Below are positions 1 to 6,082 of a stretch of DNA of 6,123 nt, piece by piece. Position 1 is the stretch's first letter. Every line of letters starts with the position of its first letter. The notes under the pieces were generated by a model, which was not told the DNA's origin, searched no databases, and saw only the letters and a list, made by a program, of their open reading frames with translations. The translations under genes and the position numbers were made by a program. The stretch comes from Candidatus Aphodomonas merdavium (GTDB taxonomy: Bacteria > Bacillota > Clostridia > Christensenellales > Aristaeellaceae), in NCBI GenBank assembly GCA_018715585.1, contig DVLH01000019.1, positions 1 to 6,123 on the forward strand, in the 5' to 3' direction.

Positions 1-9
1 GCCTTGCGA

Positions 10-813
10 ATGAAAATCGGCGACATCGCAAAAATGCTTGGCATTGTCCCCAGCACGCTGCGTTACTATGAAAAAATAGGCATTGTCGCCCCGGAAATCG
101 ATCAAAAAACAAAATACCGCTATTATCACGCGCGTGACCTGGTGTGGCTCATCCTCTGCCGGGGGCTTTATAAAACGGGCCTGAGCCTTTCCGAAACGGC
201 GGAATTCGTTTACGGCACCTCCTACGAAAGCGCCCGCAAGCGCATTGAAGAACTGCAAGCAGACGTGCACAGGCAATTGCGGCGCCTGCAGCGCATGGAG
301 TCTTACTTGGCAAACCTTCCCCAGCAATGGGAAACCGCCCGCGAGCTATGCGGGCGCTGCACGCTTTGGCAGCGTCCGGCGCTGTTGCGCCTGGATTTTC
401 AGGGCGAATCGCTCTTTAGCGACCCGCAGCGGATGGAAACTGTATCGGCATGGCTGAAATATCTGCCGTTTGTCCACCTGCAGCAGATGATCACGCCGCA
501 AGAACTTGCCCATGGCACCAAAGGGCTGGACCACATCTGGGGCCTTGCCGTCAACGAACGCTTTGCGCTGGAAACGGGTGTCCCGCAAGGGCCGCAGGTG
601 CGCCGCATTGCCGGCAGCTTATGCGTCCGCACGGCGTTTGAAATCGATGTCAGCGGCGCGCTCTATCCGCGTCATTATGCTCACGCCCTCGCCTTCCTGG
701 AAAATCACCGGTTTTCCATCTGCGGCAGCGCAGAAACGGAGGTGATCAGCTATGCCGGAGAAAAAAACCACCGCACCGCGCTGCTGGTAATGGATATTCC
801 TGTTCATGAATAA
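10..813 (+). CDS. MerR family transcriptional regulator with effector-binding-like C-terminal domain
   Basis: A 267-residue DNA-binding regulator. Residues 1-26 form the typical MerR helix-turn-helix (MKIGDIAKMLGI, then STLRYYEKIGIV), followed by the wing with KYRYYHARDL at 35-44 and a second helical pair ending near residue 67. Residues 73-103 are a charged helix suited to the antiparallel coiled coil by which MerR proteins dimerise. The C-terminal 150 residues are longer than in metal sensors; their end (LAFLENHRFSICG, then a strand and VMDIPVHE) resembles the BmrR/GyrI-type effector-binding fold, so the ligand is probably a small organic molecule (inference). C114 and C117 form a CxxC just after the coiled coil. 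I chose the ATG at 10 because the MerR fold begins there; an in-frame TTG lies at 4, and any ribosome binding site is outside the window. It lies 144 bases upstream of, and codirectional with, the flavoprotein gene, its likely target. Family sure, ligand unknown. Confidence 0.9.
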   Translation: MKIGDIAKMLGIVPSTLRYYEKIGIVAPEIDQKTKYRYYHARDLVWLILCRGLYKTGLSLSETAEFVYGTSYESARKRIEELQADVHRQLRRLQRMESYLANLPQQWETARELCGRCTLWQRPALLRLDFQGESLFSDPQRMETVSAWLKYLPFVHLQQMITPQELAHGTKGLDHIWGLAVNERFALETGVPQGPQVRRIAGSLCVRTAFEIDVSGALYPRHYAHALAFLENHRFSICGSAETEVISYAGEKNHRTALLVMDIPVHE

Positions 814-957
814 CTATCCGTATTTGGGGAAAATCCGCAAAAAAGATGCCCGCTTTTTTTCGCTTTGTCGCAGTAGACTCTGCAACCGTCGCAGAATTTA
901 CAATTTATTTACAAATTGCGGTATTCCGCAAGCACATGAAGGAGGAGAATCTCAACC
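814..957 (+). promoter_or_regulatory. Probable control region of the flavoprotein gene with short repeats
   Basis: This gap is more AT-rich than the flanking genes and is the only place for a promoter of the flavoprotein gene. Seen directly: GTCGCAG at 867-873 and again at 888-894 (21 bases apart, two helical turns); TTTACAA at 897-903 and 908-914 (11 bases apart, one turn); and a dyad TTGCGG-TATT-CCGCAA at 916-931. TTTACA at 897-902 followed 19 bases later by TATTCC at 922-927 would give the long spacer typical of MerR-activated promoters, but the -10 match is weak. I cannot assign the promoter or the operator with confidence. Confidence 0.4.
939..947 (+). promoter_or_regulatory. Ribosome binding site of the flavoprotein gene
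   Basis: AAGGAGGAG lies 10 bases before the ATG at 958, a near-perfect match to the anti-Shine-Dalgarno sequence. It fixes the start of the flavoprotein, which in turn gives an intact signal peptide. Confidence 0.85.
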
Positions 958-2922
958 ATGAAAAAGCGTACGCTAGCCAGGCTTCTGTGCGCGCTGCTAT
1001 CGCTCGTGTTCGTGCTGGGCACGGGTGCGGTAGCGGAAGAAGCGACGGGCGCGGACCGCTTCCACTGGGACGAAACGTTTGACGTCGTCGTGGCGGGCTT
1101 TGGCCTGTCCGGCGCAGCAACGGTCGTGGAAGCCATCGACATTGCCCCCGATGCAAAAATCCTGCTCTTGGAAAAGATGGAAGAAGCCCAGGCGGGCGGC
1201 AACTCCATCGCTTCCGGCCAGACGGTGCTCCACGTCTATCCGGATGACATCGAAAAATTCCGCGAGTATATGTGGGCGCTGGGCGAGCCCAACCCCATCC
1301 CCGAAGAATGGTTCGATTGGTGGATTGAAACGATGGTCTACCAAATCGACTGGATCACCGATGTTGCCGAATCCGTCGGGTATTGGTGGCGTCCGAAGGA
1401 GTGGGGCGATGCCATCATGGAATTCCCGGATATGCCGGGCTCCCAGTTCCGCTCCATCTCCAACTCCCTTTGCAAAATGCCCGGAACGGCCACCCAGGCA
1501 GGCGGCACGTACACGGCGTTTGCCAACGTCGTCAAGCAGCTCAAGGGCGTCGATATCCGCTATGAGACGCCTGTGATCGACCTCATCCAGGATCCCGACA
1601 CCGGCGAGGTCTACGGCGTGACAGCCCGGGATAAGGACGGCAACCTCTTCAACGTGCGCGCCACAAAGGGCGTGGTGCTCGCCTGCGGCGGGTATGAAAA
1701 CAACCTGGAAATGCAGCGCGACTTCCACGGCATGGACAACGTATATACCACCGGCACGCCCGGCAACACCGGCGACGGCATTCAGATGCTCATGAAGGCC
1801 GGCGCGAAGATCTGGCACATGAAGAACATGACGCAGTCCGGCGGTTTCTGGCTGGGCATCAAGGCTCCGGAATATCCTTCCGCGTTCCTGCGCCAGTTCT
1901 ATTTCCCCGACGGCGGCTGGATTGAGATTGACGCCACAGGCGGCCGCTTCTACAACGAATCCGTCTATTATCACAAGCAGCACATGAAGGTGAACGAATA
2001 CGGCCACTGGACCGATCTGCCGCACTGGCGTGCGCTGCCCGTCCACTTCATCTGCGACGAATCGGTCCGCCTGAGCGCCACGCTGGCGACGACCTGGATG
2101 GGCTGGCCCATCTCCGCCAACGGCTACCGCTGGTCTGCCGACAACCAGGCTGAAATCGACGCGGGCTGGATCATCAAGGCCGACACAATCGAGGAGCTCG
2201 CCGAGAAGATTGGCCGCGATCCCGAGACGCTGAAAGCCACCATCGACCGCTACAACGAAATGGTAGAAAAGGGCGTGGACGAAGACTTCGGCCGCGACCC
2301 CGAGACGATGGCCAAAATTGACGAAGGCCCGTTCTACGCCGTTGAGCTGACCCCGGCCGTCGTCGCCACCACCGGCGGTGCCCGCCGCAACACGCATTCC
2401 CAGGCGCTCGACTGGAACGACGAGCCGATCCCCGGCCTCTACTGCGTGGGCGAGCTGGGCAGCTACGTCTCCAACCTCTATCAAAATGGCATCTTCCTCA
2501 ACGAATGCTTCACCTCCGGCCGTGCCGCAGCGCAGCATATCTTCGGCGTGGAAGAGCACTTTGACTACAAGGGCAACGACTATGTCGTGCCGCTCGAGGA
2601 GGACATCGTGCCTGTCGCCGGTTCTTCCTCTTCGCTGAAACCCGCCATGGACGCCTCCAAGGAAGACGATGGCGAGTATGTGGCCAGCGGCAACGCGACG
2701 CACGGCCCGTACACGGTTTCCTGCACGGTCAAAGACCATCAGATCGTCTCCATCGAGATCATCGAGGGTCGCGAAAACATGTTCATGACCGATGAACAGC
2801 TGGAAGAGTTCATCAACACGATCATCGAAACGCAGTCCCTCGCCGTGGACGCCATCACGGGCGCCACAATGGACAGCGAAGGCATCATTGCCGCCATTCA
2901 GCTGGCCTTCTCCCGCAAATAA
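958..2922 (+). CDS. Secreted FAD-dependent reductase with C-terminal covalent-FMN domain
   Basis: A 654-residue flavoprotein of the fumarate/urocanate reductase superfamily. Residues 1-26 are a Sec signal peptide (KKR, a hydrophobic core, cleavage likely after AVA at 24-26), so it should act outside the membrane; there is no proper lipobox. The FAD dinucleotide fold follows: GFGLSGAA at 47-54, E72 ending strand 2, GGNSIASG at 80-87, LACGG at 241-245, and IPGLYCVGEL at 491-500. A Ser-rich linker (about 534-571) leads to an FMN_bind domain at 572-654 with DAITGATMDS at 631-640, the flavinylation signal; T637 is the expected site of covalent FMN attached by ApbE. Electrons would pass from FMN to FAD to a substrate. 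By eye, R371 in CDESVR matches the proton-donor Arg of flavocytochrome c3, but the substrate-clamp His and Arg seem replaced (A470, Q509, S294). The substrate is therefore unknown. FMN_bind is usually N-terminal in urocanate reductase; here it is at the end. Probably monocistronic, controlled by the MerR gene upstream. Confidence 0.9.
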   Translation: MKKRTLARLLCALLSLVFVLGTGAVAEEATGADRFHWDETFDVVVAGFGLSGAATVVEAIDIAPDAKILLLEKMEEAQAGGNSIASGQTVLHVYPDDIEKFREYMWALGEPNPIPEEWFDWWIETMVYQIDWITDVAESVGYWWRPKEWGDAIMEFPDMPGSQFRSISNSLCKMPGTATQAGGTYTAFANVVKQLKGVDIRYETPVIDLIQDPDTGEVYGVTARDKDGNLFNVRATKGVVLACGGYENNLEMQRDFHGMDNVYTTGTPGNTGDGIQMLMKAGAKIWHMKNMTQSGGFWLGIKAPEYPSAFLRQFYFPDGGWIEIDATGGRFYNESVYYHKQHMKVNEYGHWTDLPHWRALPVHFICDESVRLSATLATTWMGWPISANGYRWSADNQAEIDAGWIIKADTIEELAEKIGRDPETLKATIDRYNEMVEKGVDEDFGRDPETMAKIDEGPFYAVELTPAVVATTGGARRNTHSQALDWNDEPIPGLYCVGELGSYVSNLYQNGIFLNECFTSGRAAAQHIFGVEEHFDYKGNDYVVPLEEDIVPVAGSSSSLKPAMDASKEDDGEYVASGNATHGPYTVSCTVKDHQIVSIEIIEGRENMFMTDEQLEEFINTIIETQSLAVDAITGATMDSEGIIAAIQLAFSRK

Positions 2923-2936
2923 CGGGCAAACCCATG

Positions 2937-2966
2937 CGCCGCCGGGATCTCCCGGCGGCGTTTTTT
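2937..2966 (+). terminator. Rho-independent terminator of the flavoprotein gene
   Basis: A perfect 10-bp stem, CGCCGCCGGG at 2937-2946 with CCCGGCGGCG at 2951-2960, loop ATCT, followed directly by six T (2961-2966). It begins 14 bases after the flavoprotein stop codon and so ends that transcript. Confidence 0.95.
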
Positions 2967-3084
2967 GTGCTTTCAATGGCCGCTGGCCGCAAATAAAAGC
3001 CATCCGACCGCGCCGGTTTTGCGCAGAGCGTGGCGAGACGTCCCGAAACAGGAAAAAAAGGAGGGCTTCGCCCGCACGGCGTGC

Positions 3085-3266
3085 CGCACGCAACCCATCG
3101 AGCAAGAGAGGAGCGCTCCCGCAGCCGGAAGGCAAGGCGGCCGGCAAAAGGCTGCTGGGGGGCGTCGGAGGTGCGCACAGCCCATTGCGCGGGAGAAGAG
3201 CGCTTGCGCAACCGGAAGGCAAGGCGGCCGGCGAAAGGCTGCTGGGGGCGTCGGAGGTGCGCGCAG
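3085..3266. repeat. Imperfect tandem direct repeat, two copies, period about 87 bases
   Basis: The best-matching cores are 3106-3180 and 3193-3266 (75 and 74 bases). They share GAGCGCT, the 21-base stretch beginning CCGGAAGGCAAGG (3125 and 3212), AAAGGCTGCTGGGGG and CGTCGGAGGTGCGC, and differ by about six substitutions and one base deletion in the G run. The weaker flanks (3085-3105 and 3174-3192) are also related, so the units abut. The offset changes from 87 to 86 bases across the G run, so no single reading frame is kept in both copies; this argues for noncoding DNA. The first copy contains the palindrome GGAGCGCTCC at 3110-3119. It may be part of an intergenic repeat family dispersed in the genome (inference). 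Confidence 0.8.
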
Positions 3267-3333
3267 CACGGGGATACCCCCCGCAGAGGCAAAAGCCTGG
3301 CGTCAGGGCCGAACCGGTGCAAGCGGAATGAAC

Positions 3334-3360
3334 ACAACCACCCGCTTTGCGGGTGGTTGT
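3334..3360. repeat. Perfect 12-bp hairpin, REP-like or terminator-like
   Basis: ACAACCACCCGC at 3334-3345 is exactly complementary to GCGGGTGGTTGT at 3349-3360, with a TTT loop. No T run follows on either strand, so it is not a standard Rho-independent terminator. It sits just downstream of the tandem repeat and could mark one end of a repetitive intergenic element, or act as a transcript-stabilising or bidirectional blocking structure. Its function is not shown by the sequence. Confidence 0.6.
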
Positions 3361-3714
3361 CACGATGGGCTTCCCCGTCTCGTCCGCTTTCCGCCGCTCC
3401 TTACACTCCGCAATCCGGCTCCCCTTTTTCCCGGCCGCGCAACATCGCACCTCGCCACCCCAACCGGGCGGATGGGGCTTTGGCACGCTTCCGCCTTGAT
3501 CATTTTCCCCTTTCCTCGCCACAACTGCCGCAGGCTTTTGCCATTCCACCGTGCATGAAAGAGGCGATGGACGCCATGCCGCTCCATCCGAATGCCCTGC
3601 CATTCGCTGTGCGGCTGGCAGGCCGCGTCTCCGTTATTGCAAAGAGCGTTTTTCTCCGGTTCCCCGCCGAAGGCTTTTAGGAACCATTTGTCCGGCGCGC
3701 GGATATCTTGATAC

Positions 3715-3743
3715 AAAAAAAGCCGCCGGGAGATCCGGCGGCT
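3715..3743 (-). terminator. Rho-independent terminator of the ABC importer operon
   Basis: Read on the minus strand, a perfect 9-bp stem (3743-3735 pairing with 3729-3721) with loop ATCTC is followed by a run of seven T (3721-3715 as A on the plus strand, the first shared with the stem). It starts 12 bases after the ATPase stop codon. The hairpin sequence is almost identical to that of the flavoprotein terminator, differing by one G. Confidence 0.92.
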
Positions 3744-3755
3744 GTCAAACGCCCG

Positions 3756-4478
3756 TCAGAGCACTTTGTTGAGGAAATCGCGCGTGCGCTCCTGCTGCGG
3801 GTTGGCAAGCAGTTCGCGCGGCGGGCCTTCCTCGAGGATGATGCCGTTATCGATGAACAGCACGCGGTCGCCCACCTCGCGCGCAAACCCCATCTCGTGC
3901 GTCACAACGGCCATCGTCATCCCGTCACGCGCCAGTTGGATCATCACGTCCAGCACCTCGCCGACCATTTCCGGGTCCAGCGCCGACGTCGGCTCGTCAA
4001 AGAGCATCATCTCCGGCTTCATCTCCAGCGCGCGCACAATGGCGATGCGCTGCTGCTGTCCGCCGGAAAGGCGGCCGGGATATTCCTTCGCCTTATCGGC
4101 CAGGCCGACGCGCGAAAGCAGCGCGTACGCTTCCTCTTCCGCCTGTTTTTTCGTCATCATCTTCAGCGTCACCGGGGCCAATGTCATGTTGTCCAGCACA
4201 GTCAGATGCGGGAAGAGGTTGAAATGCTGAAAGCACATGCCCATGCGGCGGCGGACGTCGTTGACGTCGCAGCGCGGCGCCGTGATTTCCTGGCCGTCAA
4301 AAAAGATTTGGCCGGACGTCGGCTTTTCTAGCAGGTTCAGGCAGCGCAGGAACGTCGATTTCCCTCCGCCGGAAGGCCCGATGATAACGACTTTCTCGCC
4401 CTTTTCGATTTCGCAGTCGATGCCGCAGAGCACCTCGTGCTTTCCAAAGCTTTTATGCAGGCCCTTAACGCTTATCAC
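3756..4478 (-). CDS. Amino-acid-type ABC importer ATP-binding protein (GlnQ/HisP family)
   Basis: A 240-residue cytoplasmic ATPase that powers uptake of a polar amino acid or a similar small solute. All nucleotide-binding elements are intact: Walker A GPSGGGKST at 34-42, Q-loop Q84 in CFQHFNLFPH, signature LSGGQQQR at 137-144, Walker B MMLFDEP at 157-163, D-loop SALD at 165-168 and switch H194 in VTHEMGFAR. The length and the FQHFNLFPHLTVLDN stretch are typical of the polar amino acid (PAAT) subfamily. The start is GTG at 4478, with AAAGGAGG at 4489-4496 placed 10 bases before it. The gene overlaps the end of the permease gene by 14 bases, so the two are translated together from one message, and a terminator follows the stop. 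The transported substrate cannot be told from the ATPase; the family is certain. Confidence 0.97.
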   Translation of the reverse strand: MISVKGLHKSFGKHEVLCGIDCEIEKGEKVVIIGPSGGGKSTFLRCLNLLEKPTSGQIFFDGQEITAPRCDVNDVRRRMGMCFQHFNLFPHLTVLDNMTLAPVTLKMMTKKQAEEEAYALLSRVGLADKAKEYPGRLSGGQQQRIAIVRALEMKPEMMLFDEPTSALDPEMVGEVLDVMIQLARDGMTMAVVTHEMGFAREVGDRVLFIDNGIILEEGPPRELLANPQQERTRDFLNKVL

Positions 4479-5175
4479 TTTCGCGCAGCCTCCTTTCCAG
4501 CAAAGAGAGCAGGTAGCTGAGCAGTTTCACGATCACGTAATACACCGCGGCCACGGCCAGCAGCGGCATGAACGCATCGAGCGTGCGGGCGCGGATCTGC
4601 TCGCCCGCGCGCGCCAGGTCGACCACGCCGATATAGCCGAGCACGGACGTCTCCTTGACCAGCACAATCAGCTCGTTGCCAAGCGCGGGCAGGATGTTCT
4701 TAAACGCCTGTGGCAGGATGATCTTGCGCATGGTCATCCACTCCGTCAGCCCAAGCGACCGCCCCGCCTCATACTGGCCAACGTTGATGGAAAGGATGCC
4801 TGCGCGCACGATCTCCGCTACATACGCGCCGCTATTGCAGCCAAACGCCACCGCACCGATCATCGTCTTGTCCAGCGTTGTATATGGGCCCAGCAGCACA
4901 AAATAGAAAATCATCAGCTGCACGACCATCGGCGTCCCGCGGATGACGTCGATGTATACGCCCGCGATAAAGCGAAGGCCTTTCACCTTGGAAAGGCGCA
5001 TCAGCGCAAAAAGAACGCCCAGCACCGTGCCAAGGATGACCGCCAAAAGCGATACGAACAGCGTCACTTCCAAGCCGTTTAGAAGCTGCAACCAGCGGTT
5101 GGACGCAAGGAAGTTGCGCTCAAACTGCGCCGCCAGCCCGGCAAACCATTCCGACAGCGCGCTACTTTGAACCAA
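4465..5175 (-). CDS. Amino-acid-type ABC importer permease (HisM/GlnP family)
   Basis: A 236-residue inner-membrane subunit forming the solute channel, working with the ATPase encoded just downstream. Hydrophobic segments lie at about 36-60, 69-96, 105-127, 161-184 and 201-224, the usual five of this family. The cytoplasmic coupling loop (EAA motif) is clear: EAGRSLGL at 136-143, then ILPQAFKNILPALGNE at 153-168. The N-terminus with NFLASNRWLQLLNGLEVTL is normal for Firmicute members. I placed the start at the TTG at 5175 because AGGGAGGGGG (5183-5192) precedes it by 7 bases. An in-frame TTG at 5214 would add 13 residues, but it overlaps the promoter -10 box, so it should not be in the message. 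No substrate-binding protein gene lies next to it, so the ligand is unknown. Confidence 0.95.
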   Translation of the reverse strand: MVQSSALSEWFAGLAAQFERNFLASNRWLQLLNGLEVTLFVSLLAVILGTVLGVLFALMRLSKVKGLRFIAGVYIDVIRGTPMVVQLMIFYFVLLGPYTTLDKTMIGAVAFGCNSGAYVAEIVRAGILSINVGQYEAGRSLGLTEWMTMRKIILPQAFKNILPALGNELIVLVKETSVLGYIGVVDLARAGEQIRARTLDAFMPLLAVAAVYYVIVKLLSYLLSLLERRLRESDKR

Positions 5176-5182
5176 CGTGGTT

Positions 5183-5192
5183 CCCCCTCCCT
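5183..5192 (-). promoter_or_regulatory. Ribosome binding site deciding the TTG start of the permease
   Basis: On the minus strand AGGGAGGGGG is followed by 7 bases (AACCACG) and then TTG at 5175-5173. The purine run would lie inside the coding sequence if translation began at 5214, which is why the shorter protein is preferred. Confidence 0.75.
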
Positions 5193-5213
5193 GTGAAAGC
5201 TCATATATATTCA

Positions 5214-5242
5214 ATCATAGCGCATTTTCCTGTTTCCGTCAA
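5214..5242 (-). promoter_or_regulatory. Sigma-70-type promoter of the ABC importer operon
   Basis: Read on the minus strand: -35 box TTGACG (5242-5237), a spacer of exactly 17 bases, and -10 box TATGAT (5219-5214). Each box differs from consensus at one position. Transcription would start near 5207, leaving a leader of about 30 bases before the TTG start. The leader is too short for a riboswitch, and I see no operator dyad. Confidence 0.8.
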
Positions 5243-5269
5243 GCGCTCCGGCATCATTTCTCAATTTCG

Positions 5270-6082
5270 CTATTCGCCCCGGCAGGCGGAAAGCCAGAGC
5301 AGCATAACATGGGGCGGATTGTTCACCCGCGGCACAAACGCATGGTTGCCAATGCCCCGGCAGACAGCCAGCTGCGCCTCGCCCAGGCGGTACACGCCGC
5401 TTGTATAGCGCGGAAATATGCCCTGTCCCGGCGCATACAGCCCGCGGCCAAAGGCGCGCATCTGCCCGCCGTGCGCGTGGCCTGCAACGATCAGCGCCGG
5501 GTGCATCCACAGAAAACTCTCCGCCAATTCCGGCCGGTGCACGAGCACAATCAGCGCGCAGGCGCCCTCTTCCCCCGCCGTCCAAAACGGTCTGATCCCG
5601 CGCATGCGCGCCTCCAGTTCCGTCAATCCGGGGCGTTCAATATGCAATCTTTTTGCATAAAACGCCGGGTCCTGCATGCCGACCAGCCGCACGGCCCCGC
5701 CGCCCACACAAAAAAGCCGCTCGTCGTCCTCCAACAGCGTCACGCCGCAGGCGGCATAGACGCCGCGCAGCGCCGCAACCAGGCGGGGCTGTGCATCGTT
5801 GTTGCCATTGACGGCGACGACGGGCGCGACCTGGCGCAGCGCAGCAAAGAATGGGCGCAGCACGCCCACATCGCGCGTTCCCTCGTCAATGACGTCCCCG
5901 CAGCAGAGGATGCAGTTGGGCGTCGCCGCGCGCGCAAACGAGAGCAGCTCGTCAAACACCGGCGCGGGCCCGTGCATGTGCAGGTCCGACAACAACAAAA
6001 AACGCGCGCCCTCCATCCCCGCCGGAAGAGAGGGGACGGCGATGCGCGCCACCTGTGGCTGAAGCGCGTTTGCTCTTTTCAC
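5270..6082 (-). CDS. Metallophosphoesterase, YkuE/YaeI-like calcineurin-type
   Basis: A 270-residue binuclear-metal phosphoesterase. The family motifs come in order: SDLHMHG at 32-38 (D33, H35), CGDVID at 61-66 (D63), NGNNDA at 92-97 (N94), VHRPEL at 181-186 (H182) and GHAHGGQMR at 201-209 (H202, H204). The GHxHGGQ signature places it near YkuE and YaeI, which are often membrane- or lipid-associated phosphoesterases, but no signal peptide or membrane anchor is evident here. The usual GNHD reads GNND: the catalytic His is Asn95, while the metal-binding Asn94 is kept. Several phosphodiesterase subfamilies also vary at this position, so it may still be active with a different substrate. The start is GTG at 6082, with AAAGGAG at 6091-6097 placed 8 bases before it. 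The stop lies 94 bases before the permease start; no terminator is visible between them, so readthrough is possible. The substrate is unknown. Confidence 0.92.
   Translation of the reverse strand: MKRANALQPQVARIAVPSLPAGMEGARFLLLSDLHMHGPAPVFDELLSFARAATPNCILCCGDVIDEGTRDVGVLRPFFAALRQVAPVVAVNGNNDAQPRLVAALRGVYAACGVTLLEDDERLFCVGGGAVRLVGMQDPAFYAKRLHIERPGLTELEARMRGIRPFWTAGEEGACALIVLVHRPELAESFLWMHPALIVAGHAHGGQMRAFGRGLYAPGQGIFPRYTSGVYRLGEAQLAVCRGIGNHAFVPRVNNPPHVMLLWLSACRGE

Larger units (their letters stand above)
2967..3714. other. Long intergenic region without a credible gene
   Basis: About 750 bases between two converging terminators. The open frames in it lack ribosome binding sites and recognisable domains, have Arg/Pro/Ala/Gly-rich translations typical of GC-rich noncoding DNA, and overlap each other in several frames. 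The left half carries a tandem repeat and ends in a perfect hairpin (both listed separately). The right part, 3362-3714, is C/T-rich on the plus strand in places, and I see no gene, RNA gene or repeat in it. Nothing must be transcribed here, since the genes on both sides terminate into it. Confidence 0.75.

Noticed and set aside
839..860. AAAAAAG paired with CTTTTTT as a possible terminator of the MerR gene
   Set aside because: The stem is almost wholly A-T with only one G-C pair, so it is too weak to call.
3085..3266. CRISPR array
   Set aside because: There are only two units, they abut without unique spacers, and the unit is far longer than a CRISPR repeat; no cas gene is present.
2885..3558. 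Several overlapping frames of 98-216 codons in both directions across the repeat region
   Set aside because: Their translations are low-complexity and Arg/Pro/Ala-rich, lack ribosome binding sites, and the repeat copies are out of frame with each other.
997..3603. Very long minus-strand open frame (868 codons) antisense to the flavoprotein
   Set aside because: It mirrors the codon bias of the plus-strand gene, has no recognisable domain, no ribosome binding site at 3603, and crosses the terminator and the repeat region.
3360..3716. Minus-strand frame of 118 codons
   Set aside because: Its start lies inside the importer terminator's A tract, there is no ribosome binding site, and no family is recognisable.
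4237..5082. Plus-strand frame of 281 codons antisense to the ABC importer
   Set aside because: It is the shadow of two certain minus-strand genes and its product resembles no protein family.
5641..5659. TATGCAA-TCTTT-TTGCATA inverted repeat inside the phosphoesterase gene
   Set aside because: It is a 7-bp stem inside a well-supported coding region (FYAKRLHIE) with no neighbouring regulatory logic; chance is the simpler explanation.
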